DNA of 64,000 nucleotides from assembly GCF_032340315.1 (NCBI RefSeq), contig NZ_CP135436.1, forward strand, positions 372,001 through 436,000. The letters are read 5' to 3'. The notes below the pieces were generated by a model that was not told the origin of the DNA, did not search any database, and worked only from the letters and a program-made list of their open reading frames with translations. Of this stretch, positions 1 through 8,183 are shown one piece after another. A program made the position numbers and the translations under genes. Source of the stretch: Streptococcus sp. DTU_2020_1001019_1_SI_AUS_MUR_006 (GTDB lineage Bacteria > Bacillota > Bacilli > Lactobacillales > Streptococcaceae). Numbering within the stretch: position 1 is the stretch's first letter; each line of letters starts with the position of its first letter.

Positions 1-2413
1 GGCTACCCGTTGCTGCAACGCTCCCCTCTTGTTTTGCAACTTGAAGAGCTGTAAATGGCACCTGGAAGGCTTTGGCACGACGGAAAGCGGAGAAGCGTTC
101 CCCTGCTTGGTGACATTCTACTGCAAACTCAACTTCGATAGCTCGCAAGCACTGAGCTTCTGGTGTTGGGAAATAGCCCCAGTCACCGAGTTCGCCTGAA
201 GCACGAAGAAGGGTTACAGCCATGGTGTCATCTCCAAGAATTTCATATTCGTGCAATCCTTTATTGGATACGGTCACTCCTTTAACATCATCATACAAGC
301 TGACAAAAGCTTGTTGGTGTTGTGGATTTTCAGGATTTTCCCAAGAAGCTGCTGGTTTATTTGGTCTTGTCACAACTTCATAGATGCTTTCAGAAGCATT
401 GCTTGGACGAGTGTTATGAGTTTTCACCAAGAGACGAATGCGGTGGTCTTTGGCTGTATTAGTAAAGCGAGTCTTGAAGCGAATCTGTGGATTGTCCACA
501 AAGACAGTCATTTCTGTTTCAAGAGGAATGGTTGTCAACTCTTCTGAACGACCTGCATCTCGTTTCATGAACTCGATGATACCTCTTTGTTCTGCATCCA
601 ATTTTTCATCTGCGCTAACTGGAACAGTCAAGTCATGTTTGAGCAAGATTTTGGCATAGCGAGCATTGTTTTCTAAGACTTCATAACCTTTCAGTTGAGC
701 ATAAATTGGCTCAGTTCCTTTCGGCTGGAAGTAAATGTACTCGTTACCAATATCTCCACGGTCCTCGAATTGGATGAAATCTTCGTAGGCTTCATTCGTA
801 GTCTTGTCGTAAACTGTAATTCCTTCATCTACACTCACTGTTACGAATGGGGTATCAATGACTCCATTTTGATAAATACCATCTCGGTATTCTACTTGGC
901 CTTCAACTAATTGGAAGCTTGCCCAAGAAAGCGGAGCAAGGTGGACCGGGATTGTCACGCGCACTTGACGAGCAATATAGGGTTGGCGGAACTTGTCTTT
1001 TGGTAAAGTATAACCAAAACTTGCTCCCAAGTCTTCAATCTTAGCTTCAATGACATGACCATCCAAATCTTCAACATGGTAGGTTGGTAAGGTCACGGCT
1101 GCCATCTTCTTGTAACCTTCAGTCGGATGCAATTCTTTGAAATCACAAGTAGCCACATCCACTACAACACTAACTGTATCAACCTTGTCATGTAAAGCTG
1201 TGTTGACAACGGTAAAGAGGTAGTCGCTTTGCGCATTTTGAGTAGCTAATTTACCCTTCCATTCGTTAAGAAGATTGGTCTTAACAAAATTCCCGACTTG
1301 ATTAACCTTGGCAAAACGAACTTCCATTTCACGGTGAACTTCGTCAATACTACATCCACAGATGCTATCGTGTGGCGCATTTTGCAAGAGCACTTTCCAT
1401 GCATAGGTCAATTGATCCTTATGGTTATGACCGCCAGTGATGATGGTCAACGGTTCCACAACCTGCTCTAACAAGTTGCTATTTTCTTGAAAGGCTTGTT
1501 TGAGGTAAATACGGGATGAAGAGGTGTTAGCAAGAGTATACCAACCATCCGTTTCCTGACTAGTCAACTCACCTGTAACCGTTGATAGGTGTTCAGGAAG
1601 TGCACTTTCCACTGCTTGCACATATTCGTCAAAAGAACTGTGAATAAAGGTCACGTCAGGGAAGAGTTCGTTTGCCACACGAATCGCTTCGCTAATATTT
1701 CTCTGTACAGGCTGGTGGTCACAGCCGTTCATCATCAACCATTGGTTGGTCGATGCATAGTCACGGACATCTGCTAATTTTTGCTTCCAGAAAGTCAAAG
1801 CCTCGTCTTTATCCACTGGAATTTCATTCCCGTTACTGTACCAGTTAGCAAAAAGAATGCCGAGTACACGGCTACCATCAGCTCCCTGCCAGTACATCTC
1901 AGAAAATTGAGAGGTAAACTGTTCATCTTCAAGGACTTGATTGTCAAATCCGATTGGCTTCACACCACGTCCAAAGGCTGCGACGTGAATACCTGATTTT
2001 TGAAGGATTTGAGGAGCCTGCCCCATATTTCCAAAGGTGTCTGGGAAGTAACCAATTTGAGTAGATTTGCCCCATTTAGCACATTCCGCTTGTCCAATCA
2101 AGGTATTGCGGACGTTAGCTTCACTGGAAATCAAGTAATCATCCTGCAAGATATAAAAAGGACCAATCTTCAATTTGCCTTCGTCGATATAACGCTGCAC
2201 CTTGTCACGGTTTTCAGGACGAATTTCTAAATAGTCATCGAGGACGATGGTTTGTCCATCCAAGTGGAAGCTCTTGAATTCAGGGTCATTTTCAAAAAGA
2301 TCAAACAGATTGTCAAAAAGTTCCACCAATTGCATACGGTGACTTTCAAAAGGTAGATACCACTCACGATCCCAGTGGCTGTGAGAGATGATATGTACAA
2401 CAACATTTTCCAT
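1..2413 (-). CDS. alpha-mannosidase, GH38 family (partial, C-terminus beyond window)
   Basis: Cytoplasmic GH38 alpha-mannosidase that removes mannose from host-type glycans. Read on the minus strand from ATG at 2413 as an open frame of 804 codons to the window edge; the 3' end is missing. The protein starts MENVVVHIISHSHWDREW. HSHWD (residues 11-15) is the family's zinc-binding motif, and GYFPDTFGNMGQ (about 121-132) carries the expected nucleophile Asp near 125. There is no signal peptide. GAGG lies about 8 bases before the ATG. It follows the GH125 gene on the same strand after a BOX element, and GH92 is divergent, so the three together should trim high-mannose N-glycans. Overlapping small frames are shadows. 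Confidence 0.93.
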   Translation of the reverse strand, partial: MENVVVHIISHSHWDREWYLPFESHRMQLVELFDNLFDLFENDPEFKSFHLDGQTIVLDDYLEIRPENRDKVQRYIDEGKLKIGPFYILQDDYLISSEANVRNTLIGQAECAKWGKSTQIGYFPDTFGNMGQAPQILQKSGIHVAAFGRGVKPIGFDNQVLEDEQFTSQFSEMYWQGADGSRVLGILFANWYSNGNEIPVDKDEALTFWKQKLADVRDYASTNQWLMMNGCDHQPVQRNISEAIRVANELFPDVTFIHSSFDEYVQAVESALPEHLSTVTGELTSQETDGWYTLANTSSSRIYLKQAFQENSNLLEQVVEPLTIITGGHNHKDQLTYAWKVLLQNAPHDSICGCSIDEVHREMEVRFAKVNQVGNFVKTNLLNEWKGKLATQNAQSDYLFTVVNTALHDKVDTVSVVVDVATCDFKELHPTEGYKKMAAVTLPTYHVEDLDGHVIEAKIEDLGASFGYTLPKDKFRQPYIARQVRVTIPVHLAPLSWASFQLVEGQVEYRDGIYQNGVIDTPFVTVSVDEGITVYDKTTNEAYEDFIQFEDRGDIGNEYIYFQPKGTEPIYAQLKGYEVLENNARYAKILLKHDLTVPVSADEKLDAEQRGIIEFMKRDAGRSEELTTIPLETEMTVFVDNPQIRFKTRFTNTAKDHRIRLLVKTHNTRPSNASESIYEVVTRPNKPAASWENPENPQHQQAFVSLYDDVKGVTVSNKGLHEYEILGDDTMAVTLLRASGELGDWGYFPTPEAQCLRAIEVEFAVECHQAGERFSAFRRAKAFQVPFTALQVAKQEGSVAATGS

Positions 2414-2503
2414 GAGTAAAACCTCATTCTAACTTAAATTTTTAATGTTTTAAATATAAACTTGTAATTCTAACAAGAATCAGTGAAGCTAAAGCGTGCT
2501 CCT

Positions 2504-2657
2504 TATACTCAATGAAAATCAAAGAGCAAACTAGGAAGCTAGCTGCAGGTTGCTCAAAGCACTGCTTTGAGGTTGTAGATAGAACTGACGAAGTCAGTAA
2601 CATATATACGGCAAGGCGAAGCTGACGTGGTTTAAATTTGATTTTCGAAGAGTATTA
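2504..2657 (-). repeat. BOX element (boxA-boxB-boxC)
   Basis: About 154 bp matching the dispersed BOX repeat of pneumococcus and relatives. On the minus strand it opens with TACTCTTCGAAAATC (boxA end), continues through the GACTTCGTCAG and CAAAGCAGTGCTTTGAG hairpin parts (one boxB), and closes with GCTCTTTGATTTTCATTGAG (boxC end). One copy of each module is present. Its boxA end reaches into the stop codon of the GH125 gene (TAA at 2657-2655). Confidence 0.93.
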
Positions 2658-3935
2658 GCGAATATCCAAGTAATCCAAGACTAATTCGCAGAACATCATG
2701 TTGGCCCATGAGAACCATTCGCGTGAGTAGAGTGTCGGATCGTCTACGTGGAAGCTTTCGTGCATCACACCTGTTCCACCATCACAGGCAACCAACTGAT
2801 CTAGCAAGAATTTCTTCTCTGCCTTATCCGTTGTTGTCAATCCTTGGATAGAAAGGGCAATCGGCCAGATATAGCGGTAGAAGGTATGAGAACTTCCAAG
2901 TCCACTTGCGTACTCTCCTTGGTAGAAGTATGGATTTTCAGGGCTCAGGATAGTGCGACGAGTTGCTTGATAGACTTCATCGTTAACATCACAGTAACCC
3001 AGATACGGAGCGGCTAATAAGCTTGGTACGTTTGGATCATCCATGATACTAGCATTTCCTAAACCATCTACCTCAAAGGCATAGATTTTCTCGCCCTTGC
3101 TGTTTGTTGTGTAGGCATAATTTTCGATTCCTTCTTGAATCTCAGCTTGGAGTCGTTTGGCATCAGCAATAATACTTTCGCTATCTACTAGATTTAATTC
3201 TGCAAAGATTTCCTGGACATAACCCAAGACAACCACTGCAAACATATTTGACGGAATCAAGTAACTGTATTGACAGCAGTCATCACTTGGACGAAAGGCT
3301 GACCAGGTCATCCCTGTCACAGCAAAGTCTGGCCCAAAGCCGTCATTTACCAAGGTATCTTCCTTGCGATCAGTATCACGAACAAAGCGATAAGGAGAGT
3401 TCCTGTGATCTTGCTCCACCGTCCAAAGATGAAGGATTTCCTTAGTCGCTGTAACAAAAGTCTCATCAAACTGGCTAGTCTCACCAGTTTCCTTCCAAAG
3501 GAGATAAGCCAATTGCAAGGGATAGCAAAGCGAATCCACTTCATATTTGCGCTCCCAAATCCAGCCATTGAGGTCTGTATGATCTGTCTCGTGGTGACCC
3601 TTCCAGTTCTCTTCAATGTTGAAGGAGTTGGCATAGGGATCTTTGAGAATCAAAGTCATCTGACGTTTGACCAACCCAGCAATGGTTTGACGTAAACGAG
3701 GATCTCTTTTAGCCACATGGAGGTAAGGTCTCAGCTGAGCAGTTGAGTCACGAAGCCACATGGCTGGAATATCTCCTGTCAGTACAAAAGTTGAGCCGTC
3801 TTCTAAGATCTCAACTGTATTGTCTAAAGTGTCTGTGTAGCAACGTTCAAAGACATCTACCCATTCAGGATGATCTTTAGCACGCTCTGCCACCTCATCT
3901 AGCCACTCTCTGACAATTTCTTTTGAATATACCAT
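2655..3935 (-). CDS. exo-alpha-1,6-mannosidase, GH125 family
   Basis: Predicted cytoplasmic GH125 exo-alpha-1,6-mannosidase, 426 aa, very like the characterised pneumococcal enzyme (SP_2144) as I remember it. Family landmarks are GDIPAMWLRDSTAQ (54-67), the RPSDD acid segment near 215-219 and GVMHESFHVDD, whose Glu falls at 393, the position of the catalytic base in the pneumococcal protein. There is no signal peptide. It lies 241 bp upstream of GH38 and diverges from GH92, with 171 bp between the starts. Its stop codon is part of a BOX element, so its mRNA 3' end would carry the BOX structure. Confidence 0.94.
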   Translation of the reverse strand: MVYSKEIVREWLDEVAERAKDHPEWVDVFERCYTDTLDNTVEILEDGSTFVLTGDIPAMWLRDSTAQLRPYLHVAKRDPRLRQTIAGLVKRQMTLILKDPYANSFNIEENWKGHHETDHTDLNGWIWERKYEVDSLCYPLQLAYLLWKETGETSQFDETFVTATKEILHLWTVEQDHRNSPYRFVRDTDRKEDTLVNDGFGPDFAVTGMTWSAFRPSDDCCQYSYLIPSNMFAVVVLGYVQEIFAELNLVDSESIIADAKRLQAEIQEGIENYAYTTNSKGEKIYAFEVDGLGNASIMDDPNVPSLLAAPYLGYCDVNDEVYQATRRTILSPENPYFYQGEYASGLGSSHTFYRYIWPIALSIQGLTTTDKAEKKFLLDQLVACDGGTGVMHESFHVDDPTLYSREWFSWANMMFCELVLDYLDIR

Positions 3936-4041
3936 AAACTATTTTGCCTCTTTCAAACAAATTTTCATTTTCAGTATATAGCTTTTAGTCCAGAAAATAT
4001 ATACACAAATGTTAGTCATTATTCTACAAAATTGTTATATT

Positions 4042-4056
4042 TTGAAGTCGCTTTCT
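4042..4056. promoter_or_regulatory. candidate catabolite-response (cre) half-match upstream of GH92
   Basis: TTGAAGTCGCTTTCT agrees with the CcpA cre consensus WTGNAARCGNWWWCA at 12 of 15 positions. It lies 65 bp before the GH92 ATG and just upstream of a perfect TATAAT (4076-4081). Sugar-use genes are typical CcpA targets, but the match is imperfect. Confidence 0.4.
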
Positions 4057-4075
4057 AAAAGTCTCCTTTTTCTGA

Positions 4076-4081
4076 TATAAT
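4076..4081 (+). promoter_or_regulatory. -10 box of the GH92 promoter
   Basis: Perfect TATAAT, 25 bases before the ATG at 4107. No good -35 is visible at 16-18 bp, which suits an activated or weak promoter. GAAGGA at 4095-4100 is the ribosome site. Confidence 0.6.
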
Positions 4082-4106
4082 GTAGAAAACTACTGAAGGA
4101 ACTGCT

Positions 4107-6191
4107 ATGAAACCCATACTTGAAACCATTGATACGCGTTTTGGAACAGCCAGTAAACATGCATTTTCACGAGGTAATACACTACCATACACTGGAGTGC
4201 CTTTTGGGATGAATTACTTCGTTCCACAAACTAGTGACCAGGAAGGTTCTTGGTTTTTTGATCCCCATCTTCCCATATTTCAGGGTGTTCGACTAACCCA
4301 CCAGCCTAGTCCTTGGATTGGCGATTATTCTTGGTTACTACTGACTCCTGTTACAGGAGAAATCAGTGGTGACACTCTCTTCCATCGTCAGTCTTCCTAT
4401 AACCTTGGTCGTGCTATTTTCAATCCCCATTATCTCAAAATTTTTTCTGAGCGTTATCAGATTGAAACTCAGTTAACTCCTACTTGCTACGGTGCTTCTG
4501 CCCAACTAAGACAGACACAAGGAAAAGCCCTATCCATCTATCTGCATGCGAATGATGATTTGACAGTGGAGCAAGTGGATGAGCGTACTGTCAGCCTTGG
4601 CCAAAGCGGATTAACCGAAACAAATAAGAGCCCTCTCGCCATGTTCACCGCCCTCGCATTCTCTAAGGACATTCTATCTGTCAATCAAGTGGGGCAAGAC
4701 TGGCGTATTGACTTGGCTGGAGCGGAAGTTCAAGTTCAACTGGCAACTTCTTTTATTTCCAAAGAACAGGCCCTCTTTAATCTTCCTAAACAGGATTTTG
4801 AAGAAACAAAACAAGACGCCAAGACAAGTTGGGAAAACCTTCTAGGCCGCTTTGATGTCGTGGAAACCGGCTCAGTAGACCGAACATTTTTTGACCACTG
4901 TCTTTATAGACTCTTTCTCTTCCCGCAAACATTTTATGAGGTAAATGAGCAGGGTGAAAACATCCATATGGACCTTGCTTCGAGAACTATCAAGCCTGGT
5001 CTACTCTTCACCAACAATGGTTTTTGGGATACTTTCCGCACTTCATTCCCACTCTTTGCCTTGATTATTCCGGAATACTATCGCCAGTTTCTCGAAGGCT
5101 TCCTCAATAGCTACCGTGACACCGGATACCTCCCTAAGTGGCTGGCTCCTGACGAACGAGGCATGATGCCTGGTACTTTGATCGATGGTCTTATTGCAGA
5201 TAGCGCCTGCAAAAACATGGCTCCTGAACTTGAGGAGGAATTTCTCAAAGCCATGCTTGAAACTGCGACCAAGGCAGATCCAAAAGCTATCAACGGACGA
5301 CACGGCCTGGCACAATACCAAAAGCTAGGATATCTATCCACAGACCACCACGAAAGTGTCAGTCACACACTAGACTATGCTTACAGTGATTTTTGTATCT
5401 CTACTTGCGCAGCAAAATTAGATCAAGCAGATCTAGCTCAGACCTATACTCAATATTCTAAGAACTATCAAAACCTATTTGACCCTGAGACAGGTTATAT
5501 GAGGGCGCGTGATGTAGATGGTAACTTCCGTCCTGACTTTTCTCCTTACAGTTGGGGCCGTGATTATGCTGAGTGTTCAGCCATTCAAGCAAGCCTAGGC
5601 GTCTTACATGACATTTCTGGACTTAGTCAACTAATGGGTGGAAAAGAAGCCTTTAGCAACTATCTCTTAAAAGCTTGTCAAAGTATCCCACTCTTTGAAA
5701 CGACGGGTTATGGATATGAAATTCACGAGATGAGTGAAATGGCAACAGCGCCATTTGGTCAACTAGCCATTTCAAACCAGCCAAGTTTCCACATCCCTTA
5801 TCTCTTCCGCTACAGTAATTATCCCCAATATACCAGTCTCTTAATCAAGACTCTCCGTCAAAAAGCCTTTCGAGCTGGCTGGGATGCTTATCCAGGAGAT
5901 GAGGATAACGGTAGTTTATCGGCTTGGTATGTCTGGTCCACTCTTGGGCTTTACCCAACCTGCCCAGGAAAAGCAAGCTATGATCTTGGGATTCCGCTCT
6001 TTGATCACCTTCGTGTCTATCTTGCAGAAAAAAAACAGTGGTTGGATATTCGTACTCAACAAAATCATGAACACTTCCACTTTGTACAAGACTGTCATCT
6101 TGACGGAAAAGAAGTTCAGAGTATTGGTCACCAGGATTTGCTAAACGCCCAATCTCTCGACTTTACCCTCAGCTGGTTACCAAATCACTAA
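4107..6191 (+). CDS. alpha-1,2-mannosidase, GH92 family
   Basis: Calcium-dependent GH92 exo-mannosidase, 694 aa, without a signal peptide. The N-terminal beta-sandwich begins around GTASKHAFSRGNTLPYTGVPFGM. The C-terminal (alpha/alpha)6 part has NNGFWDTFRTSFPLF (about 311-325), NQPSFHIPYLFRYSNYPQ and GDEDNGSLSAWYVWSTLGLYP, the standard GH92 blocks. It most likely removes alpha-1,2-mannose from high-mannose glycans before GH38 and GH125 act. It is divergent from GH125, preceded by a -10 box and cre-like site, and followed by a strong hairpin terminator. Confidence 0.94.
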   Translation: MKPILETIDTRFGTASKHAFSRGNTLPYTGVPFGMNYFVPQTSDQEGSWFFDPHLPIFQGVRLTHQPSPWIGDYSWLLLTPVTGEISGDTLFHRQSSYNLGRAIFNPHYLKIFSERYQIETQLTPTCYGASAQLRQTQGKALSIYLHANDDLTVEQVDERTVSLGQSGLTETNKSPLAMFTALAFSKDILSVNQVGQDWRIDLAGAEVQVQLATSFISKEQALFNLPKQDFEETKQDAKTSWENLLGRFDVVETGSVDRTFFDHCLYRLFLFPQTFYEVNEQGENIHMDLASRTIKPGLLFTNNGFWDTFRTSFPLFALIIPEYYRQFLEGFLNSYRDTGYLPKWLAPDERGMMPGTLIDGLIADSACKNMAPELEEEFLKAMLETATKADPKAINGRHGLAQYQKLGYLSTDHHESVSHTLDYAYSDFCISTCAAKLDQADLAQTYTQYSKNYQNLFDPETGYMRARDVDGNFRPDFSPYSWGRDYAECSAIQASLGVLHDISGLSQLMGGKEAFSNYLLKACQSIPLFETTGYGYEIHEMSEMATAPFGQLAISNQPSFHIPYLFRYSNYPQYTSLLIKTLRQKAFRAGWDAYPGDEDNGSLSAWYVWSTLGLYPTCPGKASYDLGIPLFDHLRVYLAEKKQWLDIRTQQNHEHFHFVQDCHLDGKEVQSIGHQDLLNAQSLDFTLSWLPNH

Positions 6192-6197
6192 TAGTTC

Positions 6198-6228
6198 AAA
6201 TCCCTTTGTCATGTACAAGGGGATTTTC
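6198..6228 (+). terminator. terminator after GH92 gene
   Basis: A 12-bp stem (AAATCCCTTTGT with ACAAGGGGATTT, one G-T pair) and a 5-nt loop, followed by a short T run, 7 bp after the stop codon. Confidence 0.85.
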
Positions 6229-6587
6229 TAATTTATACCAAATCCTCCACAAAGTTATCCACAGATTGTGTATAACTTTCAATCAACTTTCAAATCAATT
6301 TCATATACTTTCAAACGATTTCTCTCAACTATTTTTTTGACATCCTAAACTAAAACACCCTCAATATCCTGTTCTATCAATCTTTATAACCGACTAGCTT
6401 AGTACCCAACTCACACATTCTATCTCTTTTTTCTAAACTAACATTTGGAAAACAATTTTTTATTTCACAAAGTTATCCACAGATTGTGTATAACTTTTAC
6501 TCAAGTACAAACTCCATCTGATAAATTCCCCCCTACATTTTTTATAGTAAATTTCAAATTTTGTTAGGCGCTTTCAAAAAATCATGA
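6229..6587. other. Non-coding spacer with two inverted DnaA-box pairs
   Basis: No credible gene in about 360 bp. It contains CACAAAGTTATCCACAGATT followed directly by GTGTATAACTTT, twice, 218 bp apart. Each copy has TTATCCACA (6255-6263 and 6473-6481) and, 3 bp later, TGTGTATAA, which is TTATACACA on the other strand (6267-6275 and 6485-6493). All four fit the DnaA-box consensus TTATNCACA exactly. The rest is AT-rich. Confidence 0.8.
6562..6576. promoter_or_regulatory. candidate cre site before the permease
   Basis: TGTTAGGCGCTTTCA matches the CcpA cre consensus at 12 of 15 positions and has a perfect right half. It is 11 bp upstream of the -10 TATACT (6588-6593) and 41 bp before the permease ATG. 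Confidence 0.42.
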
Positions 6588-6617
6588 TATACTGAAATTA
6601 TAAGAAAAGGAGACATT

Positions 6618-8066
6618 ATGAAAAAAGATCAACACCAACTTAATTGGCTGATGGTTTCTCTGATTGCCTTCAACATGGTTTGGGGGCTAGGAAACGTCGT
6701 CAACAACTATTCTCAACAGGGAATTTCAGTCGTCGTATCTTGGATTTTAATCCTCACACTCTACTTTATCCCCTATTCCCTCATCGTTGGACAACTAGGT
6801 TCTACCTTTAAGGAAAGCGGAAGCGGTGTTAGTGACTGGGTTGAAAAAACATCAACCAAACGTTTAGCCTACTTTGCTGCTTGGACCTACTGGGTTGTAC
6901 ATATCCCGTATCTCGCACAAAAACCTCAAGGAATCCTTATTCCGCTTGGTTGGGCCTTGCAAGGTAACGGACAATTCCTTAAACAAATCGACATCCACTG
7001 GATCGTTATTCTCTGCTTGCTAATCTTTGGACTTTTCCTCTACCTTTCTACAAAGGGATTGGCAACTCTAAAAGTCATTGGTAGCTTGGCAGGAAGTGCT
7101 ATGTTGATTATGTCTTTACTCTTTGTGCTTTTGGCTGTCGGTCTGCCTTTCATTAAACCAGACATCCAATTTGCGACACCGCACATGGATCAACTGAGCA
7201 CCTACATTCCAAATTTTGATTTTTCTTATTTTACAACGATTTCACTACTGGTCTTTGCCGTTGGTGGTTGTGAAAAAATTTCCCCCTATGTTAATCAAAC
7301 CCGCAACCCTGCGAAAGAATTTCCAAAAGGTATGATTGTCATGGCCATCATGGTGGGTCTATCTGCTATCCTCGGATCAGTTGCCATGGGAATGCTATTT
7401 GATGGCAATAACATCCCTGAAGACCTCATGCGTAATGGCGCTTATCAAGCCTTCCAAATGTTAGGAAATTCTTGGGGAGTTGGAAACCTCTTTGTCGTGA
7501 TCTACGCTCTTACAAACATGGTCGGACAAATCGCAGCACTTGCCTTCTCTATTGATGCACCATTACAAATCCTTCTCAATAATGCTGATGAGAACTATAT
7601 CCCAAGCTGGCTTCGTAAACGTACTGAGAAAGGTGTCCTCATTAACGGCTACCTTCTTACAGGTGTCCTCGTTAGCCTTATCATCATCCTTCCAATTTTT
7701 GGTATTCAGGAAATTGACGGACTTGTAAAATGGATGACCAACCTCAATTCTATCGTGATGCCGATGCGTTATCTCTGGGTATTCCTTGCCTATATGATGC
7801 TCAACCGTGCTTGGAAAACATACAAAAATGCCGAATACAAGTTTGTGAACAATCCTAAACTTGGCTTTGTTATTGGTACTTGGTGCTTCCTCTTTACTGC
7901 CTTCGCTTGTATCCTTGGTATGGTTCCAAAAATTAACTATGCTGAGAATCCAACTGCTTGGCAATTCTCTCTTCTTACAAACATCTTAACCCCAATTATC
8001 CTGATTGGATTAGGTGTGATTCTACCAGTACTTGCCAAAAAAGAACAAAAGAAACAAATCAAATAA
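6618..8066 (+). CDS. APC-family amino acid permease
   Basis: Polytopic membrane protein of 482 aa with about 12 hydrophobic segments, the first near residues 8-28. The N-terminal FNMVWGLGNVVNNY resembles the glycine-rich first helix of APC-superfamily permeases of the glutamate/GABA antiporter type. The basic C-terminal tail KKEQKKQIK is cytoplasmic. The substrate cannot be told from sequence. The start is supported by AAAAGGAGACATT before the ATG. The gene stands alone between the mannosidases and polA, with a DnaA-box-rich upstream region and a cre-like site, and ends at a bidirectional terminator. Confidence 0.85.
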   Translation: MKKDQHQLNWLMVSLIAFNMVWGLGNVVNNYSQQGISVVVSWILILTLYFIPYSLIVGQLGSTFKESGSGVSDWVEKTSTKRLAYFAAWTYWVVHIPYLAQKPQGILIPLGWALQGNGQFLKQIDIHWIVILCLLIFGLFLYLSTKGLATLKVIGSLAGSAMLIMSLLFVLLAVGLPFIKPDIQFATPHMDQLSTYIPNFDFSYFTTISLLVFAVGGCEKISPYVNQTRNPAKEFPKGMIVMAIMVGLSAILGSVAMGMLFDGNNIPEDLMRNGAYQAFQMLGNSWGVGNLFVVIYALTNMVGQIAALAFSIDAPLQILLNNADENYIPSWLRKRTEKGVLINGYLLTGVLVSLIIILPIFGIQEIDGLVKWMTNLNSIVMPMRYLWVFLAYMMLNRAWKTYKNAEYKFVNNPKLGFVIGTWCFLFTAFACILGMVPKINYAENPTAWQFSLLTNILTPIILIGLGVILPVLAKKEQKKQIK

Positions 8067-8125
8067 TGCTACTATTAGTTAGATAAAATCGATTTTATCT
8101 TTGCTTACAAAAATTTTCTCACCAA

Positions 8126-8167
8126 AAATCCCCTTTGAACCATGATGTTCAAGGGGATTTCTTTTTG
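8126..8167. terminator. bidirectional terminator, permease / polA
   Basis: AAATCCCCTTTGAAC and GTTCAAGGGGATTT form a long stem with one bulged T around CATGAT. A run of T follows on plus and A-rich sequence lies on the other side, so it can serve both convergent genes. Confidence 0.85.
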
Positions 8168-8183
8168 TTTAATAGTCTATTTT

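Noticed and set aside
2227..2427. 66-aa minus-strand frame near the GH38 start
   Set aside because: Alternative frame; the GH38 frame beginning at 2413 carries the HSHWD motif.
7563..7964. 133-aa minus-strand frame inside the permease gene
   Set aside because: Antisense shadow; the permease frame has strong domain evidence.
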